From assembly GCA_037042915.1 (NCBI GenBank), contig CM073204.1:620001-684000 (forward strand): DNA of 64,000 bases. Reading direction: 5' to 3'. Each line of letters begins with the position of its first letter. The stretch's first letter is position 1. The position numbers were made by a program, and so were the translations under genes. This DNA is from Auricularia sp. M13. Its lineage: Eukaryota; Basidiomycota; Agaricomycetes; Auriculariales; Auriculariaceae. A model generated the notes under the pieces. That model had not been told where the DNA came from, made no database searches, and was given only the letters and a program-made list of their open reading frames with translations. Shown piece by piece: positions 22,716-34,920 of the stretch.

Positions 22716-22977
22716 AGCAGCAGCGCAGCCAACTCCGAACGGCCGCGGTGGTCAGGGTCTGCTCGACGTCGGCGGGCTTATCCTGGCCATATCCACACTG
22801 GCAGCAAAGCAATAAAGAACCGTGCACTGCGTCTATGCTCAGGGTTGCACAGAAAAGTTATCAACGCTGCAAAGAACTGAGATCTTTACTACTATTGAGA
22901 CATACATAGGATAATGGCAAAGAAAATGAACCGCAACTGCACAAATCCACACAAAAGCGAAAACGGACATCAATTAG

Positions 22978-23790
22978 TCAGCTGTTATCGACACTGGGCA
23001 CTCTCCTGTCCGCTCCCACTCTTGCAAGAACCTGTCGGTTATCGTCAGCCAGATCAAACGGGTACCAGAATGCCACTGACAGTAGCACGGCTGCGTCGGC
23101 CACTGCAGGCGTGCGCAACTGGCCAAACCTTGGCTGGGCAGCGTTTATATGACAAGAGACAACGAGCGCTTCGGCGTTGAATGTGTAGTCGAATTGCTGC
23201 AGGAACGAGAGATTGGGCGCAGAGCGGCTTGGCGTCTTCTTATAAAACAAGAGAACGCGGTGTCGTCGTTGGTTCCGTGAAAAAAGAATGTCGCACTGAT
23301 GAATGCGCCCGCAGCCCCGTCCGAGCACCTGCTCGGCACTGGCGAAAGTCGCGCTGCCTTGCAGCAGCACGGTGCGGCCGCGCCGTGCACTCGTGCCATA
23401 AAATTGCGCAATAAGGTTCTAGGGCCAGGATTAGCATAGCGAAAAGGTACTGCGGAGTAAAATCTGGAGCAAGACGCGCCTTTCTGCGAGCCATGTAATG
23501 CGAAACGGGGGTGAGGCGATGGAGTAAGATACTCTAGTGAGTTGGTCACGGATGGTTTGGGTGTCGCGGTCGGGTGAGACGTATTCGTGAGCTGTTTATC
23601 CCTATATAATCTACGTATACGCCACAGTGGCACTCTGCAATAAAGAAACGTTAACTTGCCGCCTCCCCGTGTCGCGCTGCACAATCTAACAGTGGCACGG
23701 TGATTTGTAGCCTTAATTGTCGGGCATATAATCACACTTGAAATTGAAGGCTGACCGGTCTGTTGCTGCGACTCCCACTTGAGCACGTGT
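22978..23790 (-). pseudogene. Decayed coding remnant
   Basis: Two overlapping minus-strand frames share protein-like pieces that alternate between phases (AFISATFFFHGTNDDTAF in one, NLSFLQQFDYTFNAEALVV in the other), as expected after frameshifts. The first piece faintly recalls the strand after the P-loop in fungal NACHT proteins, but no P-loop is seen, so the family is not assigned. Confidence 0.3.
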
Positions 23791-24379
23791 GTTTATCCAT
23801 AACACCCTCTCGCTGCGCGGCAGTGGCGACCTGACGCGGCGGCGTCACGGGCCGGTAATGTCGCTACTCGCCTTCGCGCTCGATAGTCGTAGCATTCGCG
23901 CGAGTCGTCGGTGCGCTGGCGCTTGTGGGACGTGCCACCACCGGCGTTGCTGCTCATCTCCTATGCATCCTCGGCGGCGCCATGCGCAGGCATGCGTCAC
24001 ATCTTCCACGTGCGCTCAAGCAGTCTCGAACCGCGGACCGGCGCCACCGGCACCCACGAAGCGGAACAGCAGCTCCGCGACGCCAGTTCTCACTGGGCCT
24101 GCTGTACGCCGCGAAGTTAGGGTTGCTATTGGCGGGCAACAGGCATTTCGGTAGCGCGACGTCGTCGAAAGGAGTGCCGCACTTGCGCACGTGTCTCCTG
24201 CGGCGCACTGCCTGCCTACGGGCGCACACGCTTTGCTGGTCGAGCGTCTTCCAGAATATCAGACGCTGCGATACGCGTCAGCAGGTATCGCGCTGTAAAG
24301 CAAGATCCTCACGCTAGAGCAGGTACTGTTACCTCTGTATCAGGAGGGAAAACCTCTCTTGCCACCGTCTCCACCTGCG

Positions 24380-25500
24380 CGGTCGACGATGCAACCTCAC
24401 AGGCGCCAGAGGGTGCTGGCATTGCGCGAGCATCGCCTTGATTGCCGGATGATCGTCTACGGACATCAGGACGTCGTCCCAGTCTTGTTGAGGGCCATCA
24501 TCGGCATCCGACAGCTGCTGATCGTCCGTCGCAGGCAATGGATCTGCCAGTCCACATGTATCGGCAATGGGAAGGGTTGCGCTTCAAGGACACCAAAAGG
24601 AACGCCAGGACACCGAGGAGGGATTCAGCACATGCTGCCGCGCTGAGCGTAGAACTTCGCGATATCGCCTAGCTCGGAGCGGCATTGCTGGAAGGTATTC
24701 CAGCCGCGCACTTCCTGCAGCGCGCGCTGGAACGCCGCGACGGGGTCGAGCAGCTCGAAACGCGACATCGCGTGACTCAAAAGCCGAGCACCTGTTTACC
24801 GCGCAGAAACTGCACGTGCGGTATCCCCGCTTGCACTCCACGAAATTTTCCCACGGAACGTACTCGTCGTGAGCATTCGTCTAGGCTTCCGTCAGTGCGT
24901 CATGGAGCACGCGCGACGCAGTAACGTGGCGTTTCTTGTCGTTCTCGTCGAGTGCGCGCTTGTTGTTCGTGCCAGCTTTGTCGTTTTTGTCCTTGTTTCC
25001 GAACTTGACGCAATGTTCGTCGAAGTCCACCTCGTACCAGACCATGTCGCCAGTGAGGGACCGGTGGTATAGGCGTTCCAGGCGGCCGTCCTTGCAGGCC
25101 GGAACGAACGCCATATGATATCACCTGACCTACTGCCACTGCTGCGCGAACCGCGACTCTTCGTGGTGTCCGAACCGACCGTCGACGTGGCGCGTCGGGT
25201 ATTCGTTCGGCGGGGAGTGCGGGATGTAGACGACGTTGGACGAAAATAGAACGTCGTTTGTCCATCCGTCCAGGACGTCGCCCTCGTAGATGAACGCGTA
25301 GCTGCGGATGAAGAGCCCGCGCGTAGGAGCGCGCTTCGACTTTGGGCCTGATCTTGACGTTGTCGATGACTGGACGTAGCGACCGTCTTCGTAGTCGTTG
25401 TTTGCACCAAGGATGACGATGCTGGCGTTCCACGTGCGGTCGCGTGTGCTGTCTGGCCTGGGCGCGCGAGTCAGCCATATCAAAGATGGGCTCGCCCAGA
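24380..25500 (-). pseudogene. Broken relative of the large gene at 54.9-59.5 kb
   Basis: Conceptual translation follows the middle of the 55-kb protein in order: VVYIPHSPPNEYPTRHVDGR matches VDYIPPLPAGKTPRRRTDGR; MAFVPACKDGRLE matches AAFIPMMRKDGMP; TGDMVWYEVDF matches EGDIAWYIPDF; VAAFQRALQEVRGWNTF matches LASFQRCILEVRGWNSY; an acidic tail follows in both. Two in-frame stops (25,130-25,132 and 25,121-25,123, plus-strand coordinates) fall between RFAQQWQ and YHMAFVP, where the intact copy has VGEW, and later blocks sit in other frames. It is therefore a pseudogene, old enough to be only about half alike at protein level. The N-terminal and C-terminal thirds of the family are not clear here. 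Confidence 0.75.
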
Positions 25501-25585
25501 AGCCTTACCTTGGAACGGGCGTGCTCGCTCGAACGCCTGACTCATTCATCGTGACTAGCAAGCACTTTCTGAAGAATAACCTGTC

Positions 25586-25745
25586 TTGCCTAGGTCAACG
25601 AGCTTGCTGGAATACAATGTCTGGCTTACGCTGGCGCCTTTGGAGATGTCGCCTGCCCTGTATCGCGACCTTTGGGCTACACGTATGCGCTACTTTCATG
25701 AACCGCTGCCGAGGTTCGATAGCCCGAATTTAAATTCGCAGAAGT
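25586..25745 (+). pseudogene. Possible C-terminal fragment of the same large family
   Basis: The plus-strand text SPALYRDLWATRMRYFHEPL resembles the C-terminus of the 55-kb protein (AFEKQVWHVYTQTYADYFFREP) in spacing and aromatic positions. If right, it lies head-to-head with the minus-strand pseudogene next to it, indicating a rearranged pair. The similarity is short and uncertain. Confidence 0.3.
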
Positions 25746-25965
25746 CGCCGCGTTTCTTTGCGAGTCATGCGTGCCGCTTTGCTTGCGTCTGGACCGGTTG
25801 CCTGCGCGCTGCTATACAGTGTATATTAAACTGCACTGAACAACAGACAATTGGATTGCATCGACTAACCAAGTTATAGCTTCTAATCTCCAACGAGCGG
25901 ACTTGCTTGGCCGCGGTCTGTCATACGGCTCTTGTCTGAGCATTGGACCTCGTCGCTTATTCGCT

Positions 25966-26499
25966 TCACAGATCGTACAAGCCCTTCAGCTTTTCGTAGG
26001 CATTGGAGATGGTCGACGCTGCGGCACACGGACTGTGCAGGCAGGCGCTAGCGTCGTTCAGACGCCGCGCGACTAGGTGTGAGAGCTCCGGCATTGATAG
26101 GCGCTGCATGGACACTGTGGCTCCGAAAACAGCATGAGTTTGCATGCTCAGAAACGGCATAAGTGAGTGTAATAACAGACCACTTGCAAGGCGCCGATAA
26201 TAAAGGTGCCTGCAAAGCCGCGGCTGCATCAAAGCTTGATGTTGGCCCGGGGGCGAACGAGCTTGAGTGGGACCGGCGCCTGCCTGGACGGCGACGCCGT
26301 CGGCGTGACGAATTTCTCCTTTTTTGACGTGCGGCTCGCTCGGTACATATGTAGGTAGGTAGATTTCAGGCGGGGATGTCCCAATCAGGGACGACCACTC
26401 CAGGCCACAGACGAGTAGCTCCGGCTTCGCCTGGTTTCGCGAGAATGTAAGTACAAGGGGCAGGATCGGGATAGCGCGCCGTGATATCACGTCCCCCAC
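25966..26499 (-). CDS. Unassigned open frame, 177 residues
   Basis: One continuous minus-strand frame with mixed composition; the end (LSMPELSHLVARRLNDASA and STISNAYEKLKGLYDL) looks helical and protein-like. No domain, intron or homologue is recognised. It might be the last exon of a longer gene or a chance frame. Confidence 0.28.
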   Translation of the reverse strand: MGDVISRRAIPILPLVLTFSRNQAKPELLVCGLEWSSLIGTSPPEIYLPTYVPSEPHVKKGEIRHADGVAVQAGAGPTQARSPPGQHQALMQPRLCRHLYYRRLASGLLLHSLMPFLSMQTHAVFGATVSMQRLSMPELSHLVARRLNDASACLHSPCAAASTISNAYEKLKGLYDL

Positions 26500-26767
26500 G
26501 TCGTGGGAAAATCAAATGTTTGGCTTCACCGCCACCGGGCGCTCCGAGTCTTCGAGTTCAACTGAGTCTCGGAAAGCTCAATTGAACCTGTTATTTTGCG
26601 CGGGATTACGCCACAAATGTCTGATAAAGTGTCCCAGTGGCTAGCAGCCCTAAAAATGATTTTGGAACAACTTTGGCATTGCCCATCTGGTTTGCATCGA
26701 TGCCGCGAAGCCGAAGGAACCAAACATTTGATCTTCCCACGACCGAGGTGGGGAATGTCAACTACTA

Positions 26768-27540
26768 TACCGGACCGGGGAGCGCGCACTTTCGCCTGCC
26801 GCCTCCCTCACTTGCGCGATGACTCTCGGCTCATCTCAGCAAGATTCTTCACCATTTAATACAGTAGAATTCGAGTGATTGAGATTTTTAGAGGGGACTC
26901 AACGGGAGAGCTAGGGATGCCGGCTACAGACGGGGAAGCGCGCACTTCCGGTGGGCGTGTGATGGGCCGCGTCCGAGATCGGCCAGCACCTCGAATGCTC
27001 GATCCCTCGATGCAGACAATATTTTGCCTCGGAACCTGCTCCAAAGTTTCTTTTGAGAGAAATATCTTCGATATAAGCAGAAATTGGAATATTTTCCACC
27101 GGTAGTATAATTTCATGTGAACCGTACTCGGAGCTATTGTGCATCACCGATGACGGATCGAACCCAACCGAGGCACGGCAATCCCCCCAAGTACCTTACC
27201 TTCGACGGTCTCACCGTAGAGCAAAGACAGCATCTCGGTAACGTGCATTATAGGTCAAGAACAGTTTCAAAACGCACCTTGGAGAATGCAGGATCTGAGG
27301 GGCTCTCCAACGGATGGGAATTAACACTTTTGACACATGGGTGTGCAACTGGCCGAAATGTCTGAATTCTTACCACTCTCTAAGTTGCCCGTTCAAAGCC
27401 GGGCTTGGCACACAAAATATAAAGAACCTGTAGCAGCGATTTACATTTTTTCTAAGAGCATTGCTCAACGGATACGACGGCGGGAAAGCGATTGCTGAAA
27501 GTGCGCGCTTCCCGGGGGGTGCGCGCTTCCCGGTCCGGTA
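26768..27540. mobile_element. MITE-like element with TACCGGACCGGG ends and TA duplication
   Basis: The left end TACCGGACCGGGGAGCGCGC (26,768) matches the inverted right end, which finishes at 27,540; each is flanked by TA (26,766-26,767 and 27,541-27,542). Sequence continuing inward (GCGCGCACTTTC) also matches, and the right end carries a tandem double of the GTGCGCGCTTCCCGG word. The 773-bp body holds a third internal copy near 26,927 and no transposase. TA target sites are typical of the Tc1/mariner superfamily, which is the best guess for the enzyme that moved it. Confidence 0.6.
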
Positions 27541-28031
27541 TATTAGTAATAGTATTCGGGAGGCCCCTTGTGTAAGTAGCCTCGATAATAGGCCCTCTGT
27601 TTGGCCGATGTTTGGTCGGATGTACGGCACGCACAGCTAGGAACCATGAATTTTCCAGCTCATGGGATATGTCAATGTTTGCAAGGCTCGGAAAACTCTG
27701 TTCAAATTTCCGTGTTTTGCAAAGCCACAACCATTTGGGTCCTTACAGTATCGTCGGGATCACAGTCAGCGACGGAGATTATGGTCAAAAGGGTGCGTCG
27801 GGATGCAACAGCATAGAGCCGCGCAAGTTTACACCTTCGCTAAGGCTCCCCCCCTCGGACGACCAGGAATAGGCGTCTTGATTCGTAAATCCCGTACGTA
27901 GCGGATGTGGCACATAGTAATAAACTCGAGCGACGAGACATTATCTTCCGGTGGCACCGGCTTTGAGGCTTCCCATTGTTTTTGCGATATAAGATACTAT
28001 CCCGCGCTTTCAGGCATTCTCTTTGCAAGCA

Positions 28032-28824
28032 ATGGCACCCGACGACATCCGCGTTACGACCTTCACTCCGCCTTACCCCCCAGAATACTTTGGATGGTGC
28101 CAACCCGGGCCTAGAGTCTTGAAGATTCCACAGTTCGTCTAATACCTGCCCATCGTTTCCGACTCTGACTAGCAGTATAGCCAGCAGGAGATTCCATCTC
28201 TACTACGCGATTCAGATGCCCTGAAAACGAAGGCGATTACGCCGACCGTTGAGGAATCTTCCGCGGACAAATCCTCGAGCACCATGGCGTGCAGCACGGA
28301 CAGCATTCGCGCAAATACGAAGAAAGAGGCGGGCAACCCCAAACCCGGCCGCGTTACAGCGACAGGACCATTGTATGTCCGATGTATACATTCGCCGAAT
28401 GAGATAACTCAGAGGTCGCAGAACATGGCAAACCCACATTCACGGAATGTCACAAGATCCTACCGCACACTACTGCGTTCGCCGGTCGGTGGGGCCACCG
28501 ATCGACAATGTAGATGACCAAGCTGGCCCGATTGCGAATCGACAGTGCTTGAACCCACCTCCTTTGACGATCTCAAATGCGTACGGAAACCTTCGCGTAA
28601 ACATCGTCAACAGCGGCGGCATGCAGCTTTGGGTGCTAACACCGTCGGCCCAAGGGCCAGCGTGGGTCGCAGTAGAGGTGGGCGCCGCTCACCCTGTGCG
28701 AAGCGGTTTTGTCCTGAGCTGCGCAACTACCGATCGCCCGGAATGGATTAAGGAGGCGTCGTACAGATCACAGTTCGCAGCCTCCAGGCAGCGGTTGCGC
28801 CAAGCAAAGCAGGAGATTATGTAG
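28032..28824 (+). CDS. Three-exon orphan protein, 234 residues
   Basis: Exons 28032-28132, 28181-28372 and 28413-28824 join in frame. Intron 1 is 48 nt (GTTCGT donor, CTCTGACTAG branch region, AGTATAG acceptor); intron 2 is 40 nt (GTATGTCC to AACTCAG). The protein starts MAPDDIRVTTFTPPYPPEYF, has a Ser/Thr/Lys-rich linker, then a strand-rich segment (LTISNAYGNLRVNIVNSGG, MQLWVLTPSAQGPAWVAVEV) and a basic helical tail (FAASRQRLRQAKQEI). No family is recognised. If intron 2 is not removed, the frame ends at 28,517, giving a shorter product, so splicing decides whether the C-terminal half exists. Confidence 0.5.
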
Positions 28825-29404
28825 TTCAGGTTTGGCGTCCAGTAGTCTAGTCTGGGGCCCGAACATTCTGTCGTACTTCGTGAGAATCCTGTTACTTTTT
28901 GATAACATGTCGCAAAGGATGGACCAAGATTTTCAAAAACGACCAGGAAAATAGATAGCAACGCGGGGATGACGGCGAATGACCGGGAGTCAGTCACTCG
29001 CCGCGGACTGGTAGACGCCTAATGCCGGGCCGGCGAACTATCGCCATAGATAGGATATGCGATCATACCAGGGCTGCCTGCATGGTGGGCGGTGAGTAAG
29101 ATGAATCGGGCAACATCACGGGCTGGTAGACTCAGGCAGGCTATATTCTTTACACAAGAAAAAAGCTGTGTGTTGTATTTACCAGAGAAAACAGCAGAGG
29201 CAAGAGAATGAACAAGATAATATGCGACCAACCCATATCAAGAAAGCGACAATGGATCAGGCTCTCCCTTGGTGCCCGAACGAGTCCAATGCGTGGAATG
29301 AATGGGAGAGAAAAGGTACGCAAATCCGGTTACTTTTTCTGAAAGGGCGACCCAGACATTCCACAGGGCGGGATGCACCAGGACGAAGGAAAGAGTGTAA
29401 TCGC

Positions 29405-29830
29405 CGATGACAGGCCGCGAAGACGCAAAGGGCGCAAAAACGCCTAGAGAGCGAACTTCTCGAAACCGAGCATCTGAAGGCGGCGCGCATGCACCAAGTC
29501 GATGTCCTGCACACGGTGAGGAAAGATCAGGCAACGCGATGACACGTATGAGCCACGCATGGTGAACATTTGACAACCAGCACCATCCGCGTCGTGTACG
29601 AAAACAGGCACATGAAATCTGTCGTCGTAGCACTGAAGACGCTTAATCCGTCAGTCGGGAGGAATTCTTCAAGGCGAAGCGGAACGTGCAGGTGAATACG
29701 ATGCCATAGCCCCAGCAGCTGAAATTGCAGTGCGCGCACAGGGCTGGCAGAACGAACTTGCCAAGCCCGAGCATTTGCAGGCATCGCACATGAATCAAAC
29801 CAATGGCCTGCACCCGGTGAGAAAAATCAA
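29405..29830 (+). repeat. Two homologous coiled-coil exons in tandem (decayed)
   Basis: The segments at about 29,415-29,525 and 29,710-29,820 encode related helices: LESELLETEHLKAARMHQVD and QNELAKPEHLQASHMNQTN, each followed by GTGAG(A/G). They look like a duplicated exon or half-gene. The intervening frames are disrupted, so no intact product is proposed. Confidence 0.4.
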
Positions 29831-30489
29831 TTGGCTGGATGATGCGCGCCTGGGAGGACGACTTGCGGGATTCCTTTTCGGCTCGGGCGGACACGTTTAA
29901 GCTTCATCTTCCTCCATCTTCCTCCTGTTCACTGGCGTCACCGGGGAGCTCGACGAGCATTCGTGTACCAATGCAGCCGTTTCCCGCGAGAGTCGATGAG
30001 CAGCATGCGCAAACCCGGAATAGAAGTGTAGTGCTAGCCAATCGCAACGTTCACGCGGTTTGGCGTTGTGAATCCACCCAGACGCCGATTCGAGTTGCAG
30101 GAATGCGCGCGGGTCAGTCGCTCGTCAAGCGGGCCGGGTTGGTTCTCGACTGCGCGCAACTGACAGTCCGTAGCGGCGCGGGTATCGTCGAGCGCGGGCG
30201 CGCAGTCCGCGCGTCGACGCTGTGCGAGAACGCTGGGCTGGCTGTCAACGCCGCCTGACTGGACGCGTTTCTCGCGCCTGCCGTCCAGCACCGGCATGGT
30301 GACGACGGCGCTGTAGATGGGCTGACGAGCCCCATCCGCTGGCAGACGGTCGGTGAGCACGCGGACCGGGTTGTCCTACGTAAACGAACCGCCTGCGCGT
30401 AGCGACGACCTCCTGACGCCCGGCTCGATCCATGTTGCGGGTGGCGCCCGACGTCAGTGCCTGTCCCCGCGGCGATGGAGACGGGCTTT

Positions 30490-30690
30490 TGGCCAACCTC
30501 GCCCGCACATTCGAACGCCGGTACGCCAACCGCGCAAAGACGGTCGACGTGCAAGCCCGTCTGGTGCTCGACGTCGATCGATGGACGGCACTCCTCGCGA
30601 CGAGTCGTGCTGAGAAGTCTCGCCCGCATATTCGAACGCCGGCGCACGGTTCGCGCGAAGACGGTCGACGACGTCCAGCGGCGGCGGGCC
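30490..30690. repeat. ~120-bp degenerate tandem repeat
   Basis: TCGCCCGCACATTCGAACGC with downstream AAGACGGTCGACG at 30,499-30,552 recurs with changes at 30,619-30,670. The period of about 120 bases would add 40 residues if coding. The surrounding frames on both strands are Arg/Ala-rich and not supported. Confidence 0.5.
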
Positions 30691-30969
30691 ATCCCCGTGC
30701 GCAAATCCGGCTCCAGATAACGTGTTTAGTGCTCGATAGCGTTCTTGGCAATTCCCTCCTGCTCGACCTGCGCTTTTCAGCGATGATGACTGGGCCGTCA
30801 CCACGACGCCGCCAGCAGCCGCCACCGCAAATAAGGCTTTGCGTCGCCCACCTCCACGTTGGCGAGCCATGCCTTTACCTCCGCCCCCAAGTTAGGAACT
30901 GTGCAGGCTCCAGCGCTGCGGCATAGAGCGAGATAGCGTCATGACCGAGACCCTAGCTCTTTGACGCGT

Positions 30970-31923
30970 TTAGCGTGACGGCGGATATAGCCAAGCCGCC
31001 GGATATTTGGCCGCCAACGACGCGCAGACCGCGGAGTAGGCTACCGGCGTGGGCCATCTAAGAGTCCGATGCTGGCTCGTCTGGTGAAAGCCCCTCGCCC
31101 TCTTTGTAAACAGGCGTAGTTCCATATTCGAGTTCAAGATTACGCAGAAAACCGGGAGGCCAGACTGATGCGCGACTGCGATCCGACAGAGAGCGGGGCA
31201 GAAGGAGCTGCGGCAACAGCGAGCGAGCTGACGCCGGAGAGTGCATGGCCAGAGCGGTATGCGTGCGGGGTGCCAGGCGGGCTGCCAGGCTGAGATAATT
31301 CGTGCGACGGATGAGGGGGATGGACAGCAAGCTGGGCGGATTCGAGGAATGGGGGACGTGTGGCCAGTCATTTTTACGCAGACAGAAACAGCCCCTGCGC
31401 ATTCGGGCGCGCGTAATCTTGCGCGCGGTCTTGCGCTCCGTCCTGGCGACCTGATCGTGTGGAATGAAGGCGCTTGAGTGCCCTGGAACATGGTAAGCTC
31501 GGTGCGACAAGCTCGTGCGGCATGGACTGACATTTCCTGGAAAGCTTTGGCGCTGTGCGGCTGGGTCTGCTCTGGCAACGGCAGCGGCTGCGGCTGCCAG
31601 TGACGATCCTGCGCAGGCGGAGGACGGACGGTTATACGGGGCGCATAGAACGGTTTGCGTCGGGCGCGGCGCTCGCGCGGGCCTGGCGGCGTCGCAAGCA
31701 GCGTCGGCGCGGGTGAGCGCCTGTTCCAAGCAACGGGCGCGCTGCCGGGATTTTCCGGCGCGCTCTCAAGCTCCTGCCTTGCGCCCGGACCCACCTCGCA
31801 GCCAGGCCGGGCGCTGCCTCTGGCGCTGCGTGCGCTGCATCTCCCGTTTGGCTCGCGCGCTGGCATTTCCTTCCATTTACACAGTATGACGGCCGCCGAC
31901 CGCATGTGCGGCCAGCTTCGCAA
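30970..31923 (-). other. Long unsupported frame in GC-rich DNA
   Basis: A 317-codon minus-strand frame without domain, rich in Pro, Arg, Ala and Cys and overlapping the dispersed repeat near 31.7 kb. I judge it to be a composition artefact or repeat-derived frame. Confidence 0.4.
31680..31775 (+). repeat. Dispersed repeat, copy 2 (first copy at 0.45-0.59 and 1.2 kb)
   Basis: Contiguous copy of the sequence that is split at the left end of the window by a hairpin insertion and a ~620-bp insertion; it serves as the empty-site reference for both. Confidence 0.6.
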
Positions 31924-32017
31924 GACGGCTGCGCGACGGGCTTGACCAACGAATTCGAGCGCAGAAGACGAAGAACCGCTGTGTCCGTCCGCTGGCTGGT
32001 TGCCTACGTATACACCA

Positions 32018-33212
32018 TGCGGAATCCTGACGCGTCAAGCACGCATGTCCCCGACGGCTTCCCAGCGTTCAGTCCAAGCAACGGTGGCAGCAACTCGCCC
32101 CTTCCCCGCCCGCCGTTTCTTGGGAATCTCCCCACTTCGGGACCCCACTTCGAGTCCTCCGCCCCCGTGAACAGGACATCATCTACCCAGCCTGATCATT
32201 TATGCACGAACTGTCGAACTGCAACATGAAGTATGTATCCAAGCTCCAGGATAAGTATCCAAACCTCATCTCACCCGTCTTACCCTTCTGCGCAGCACGC
32301 AGCACGTCACCTGAAAACAAATTCAAAGGAGCCGGTGAGCCGCGCGATGCTCACGCCTGACCAGCGAAGGTGAGCTCGGCGAGGACTCTACCCGCGTCGT
32401 CAGCGTCCTTACCTAGACGCGCAACTCAGTCTTCGTCTGGAAAGCGCAGGAGCGAGCGGCGCAGGCCCCTCAAAGCGTCGCCCGCGTTATTCCATGCGGA
32501 GGAGACGGCAGGAGAGATCGCAGCCGCCGCGGTCTTACACCCGCCAACGTAGGCGGTAGCCTCCCGGCCGTGATAAATAATCAGGAACTCTGCGGTGCAG
32601 CGCCAGTCATAACTCGAGTAGCGTACCTCTGGGGTTTATGATAGGGGTTTATACATGCCTGGAATCTTCGGCTTGGCAAAGGCTGAGCACAATGTTGGTC
32701 CGCCGGGACAAAGGGAAGGGCAGCTACATAAACAAAACAGTTCCGAGCCCCCCGCACCACACAACATCACTCCCGTGCTGCACGTCCATCGATTGTCCGC
32801 GCAAACGCAGAATCTTGGTTCGATGCACTCGGCCGTATACGATGGTCTCTGCCGTCGACAGGATGGTTGGGATGAGCGCCGCGTAAGCCTACATGAACTT
32901 CCCGAACACTCGCTTAGTCGGTGCAGAGCCAGGTCGTTGTTGGCCGAGGTCGATCGCGTACTCGCCGTCGACTGTATGAAAGCGAGAACCAAACAACAAA
33001 CAGTATCAATCTGCCAATGGCACAGTGCGACAATGTGTCTGCCCAAACGAGACTCAGAAACGTGTCTCTCCAACCTGTCTTTGCCATTGCCGGACTCGCT
33101 TCGCAATTTCGGCCGAGTTTCCCTCTTCCTAAACTCACAGTCGACTGCTTGGCAAGTAGAGAACTACTCCGCTATGTTGGCGGTCGGGCCTATCGCGTGG
33201 ATGAGTAGGTGA
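32018..33212. other. Unassigned frames, possible gene start
   Basis: An ATG at 32,018 opens a Pro/Ser-rich stretch (SSTHVPDGFPAFSP) ending DHLCTNCRTAT-stop, directly before a good 5' splice site (GTATGTATCC) with a TTCTGCGCAG acceptor about 60 bases on; the downstream frame does not continue it clearly. At 32,636-33,212 open frames exist on both strands (185 codons plus, 156 codons minus); neither shows a domain, so I cannot choose. Confidence 0.3.
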
Positions 33213-34920
33213 TCCCGCGTCTACTGTACCGCCGTCAACATCCTGACCATATCCTGTTAGATCGAATTCCCTCACAACGTCCTCGAGTCACCTTCGTGAT
33301 AGTCCCTATGACAGCGGAGAATGTTAGAGTATAAACCATCTTCTGGTTGACAGACGTTTGGGGTATGACAAGTGGCGCGCTTCGCTGACGATGTAGCCAG
33401 AGTATGACCTGAGACTTTGAGAAAAATGACGTTCAAAGATGGAAAACAATCAGTCTGCTGTGGAAGCGTCTGCTAAAGGTCATTTGCATCTATGGTGTGA
33501 CGCTGAGCTTCGTGCCGGCGGCCATCGTGAATAGCGTGTGCTAGTCCAGATAGCCATATGTCACAAGGCCTGTACACCACGCAGCGTTCCTTAACACCAA
33601 CTAGGTAGTATATAGGCAATTTGAAGCCAGAACGAACACGCTCACCGAACAGGATTGTCTTGACTGCTTGCGGGACTGCGTGATAGACACAGTCATGCGC
33701 AAGATATGACCTTATTGCTGCTCTGAGACAACGCCTGCGTAATTTCGCGCCCGCGCAGCCTCCATCCTACGCCGCGCGGCGCAGCCATTGTTCTCGCGCA
33801 CATGCATTGCCGATGACACCGGCGGATTGCGCCTCATCCTTTGCGCGCTCGATGATGCTCAATACCACAAGCAATCACGTCAAGCTCGAGTGGTTCATGA
33901 AGTGGGTAAGGCGGACGTCCGGCTTGGACTGCCTGGTCGGCGGGGGAGGTGGCGCGGAGAGCGCCTCGAGTTCGACAGGGGATTGAACGTGACGTGCGTG
34001 ATGCACGTGATGGACGCGTTGTCAGGCGTGGTGATGACGTTGGGCGCGCGCCCCATCAGCTGCTCGCTAACAATCGACAGCACGCCCCGGTCATGGTCCA
34101 TGCCCGGTTTCCTTTGGAATACGGGGAGCCCGATGGCTCATTGCACGGTGATCTTCAAATTTGCAAGGTATATGTAATCGGCGAGCGTCGATGTAGAGAA
34201 TGACGAGGGAGTTCCGCGGATTGTAACGCCAAAGTTGAAGGATAGAATATTAGTATACTGTATGGCCATGGTCGGTGCTAGATCTAGACGTCCGGAAAGC
34301 TAGCCTGTTCGGTGTACTGTTCGTGCATGTCAAGGGTATTTATAGGGTGTGCAGGCCATTTGGGTTCTTGGGCAATAGGCGAGTCCGATTGCATGTGCGA
34401 GTGGCGATTGCATGCGCGCGCTGCGGGTAGTCTACCTCAGAGTGACGTTAATACAGCGACCCCTCTTCCGGCGGTGCGGGCGGGGTCGCTGGATACGCCG
34501 CGGGAGCGCTGCAGCTGTCGGTTAACGAGCGGCAAGATCAGACAACGGACTTGTAATAAATACTTACTTACTCCTTGTCCCAATTGATTACACGGTAGCT
34601 TAGTCTCTTAGTAGGCGGAGGTGGAATTGAAAGTTAAAAGTCAGTAAATCATGTGACCGGAATGGACCGACCCGCCGCTTCGAAATCCGTCTTCGGCTGT
34701 CCCCCTCCGCCTATACGGTACCGTCGGTTCGTCACGACAGCCTGCCTACGCATTCAACGCAACAGTTACTTTCTGTCACGGGCAATGACGGTGCCGCAAC
34801 AGTGGAACCAACTGCGACCCGCGTACACAGCCACTGTAGCTGATAGAATGTGCCGTAGTGTCAATGTGTGCCGTTGCCTTGTCAGTCGGTCACTCGTTGC
34901 AATGAGAAGCTGGCGTCCTG
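33213..34920. other. No supportable gene
   Basis: A 129-codon plus-strand frame at 33,788-34,177 overlaps a 68-codon minus-strand frame of equally protein-like text, so neither is promoted. The remainder shows no repeats or genes I can support. Confidence 0.4.

Noticed and set aside
23140-23400. NACHT NTPase fragment
   Set aside because: A single FFF-containing strand is suggestive, but no P-loop or other NACHT motif is seen in any frame.
30970-31923. 317-codon minus-strand frame
   Set aside because: GC-driven composition, overlaps a dispersed repeat, no domain or splice support.
32200-32300. GATA-type zinc finger start (CTNC-RTAT)
   Set aside because: Only the first two cysteines match; the frame stops and no WRR or CNACG part follows after the intron-like gap.
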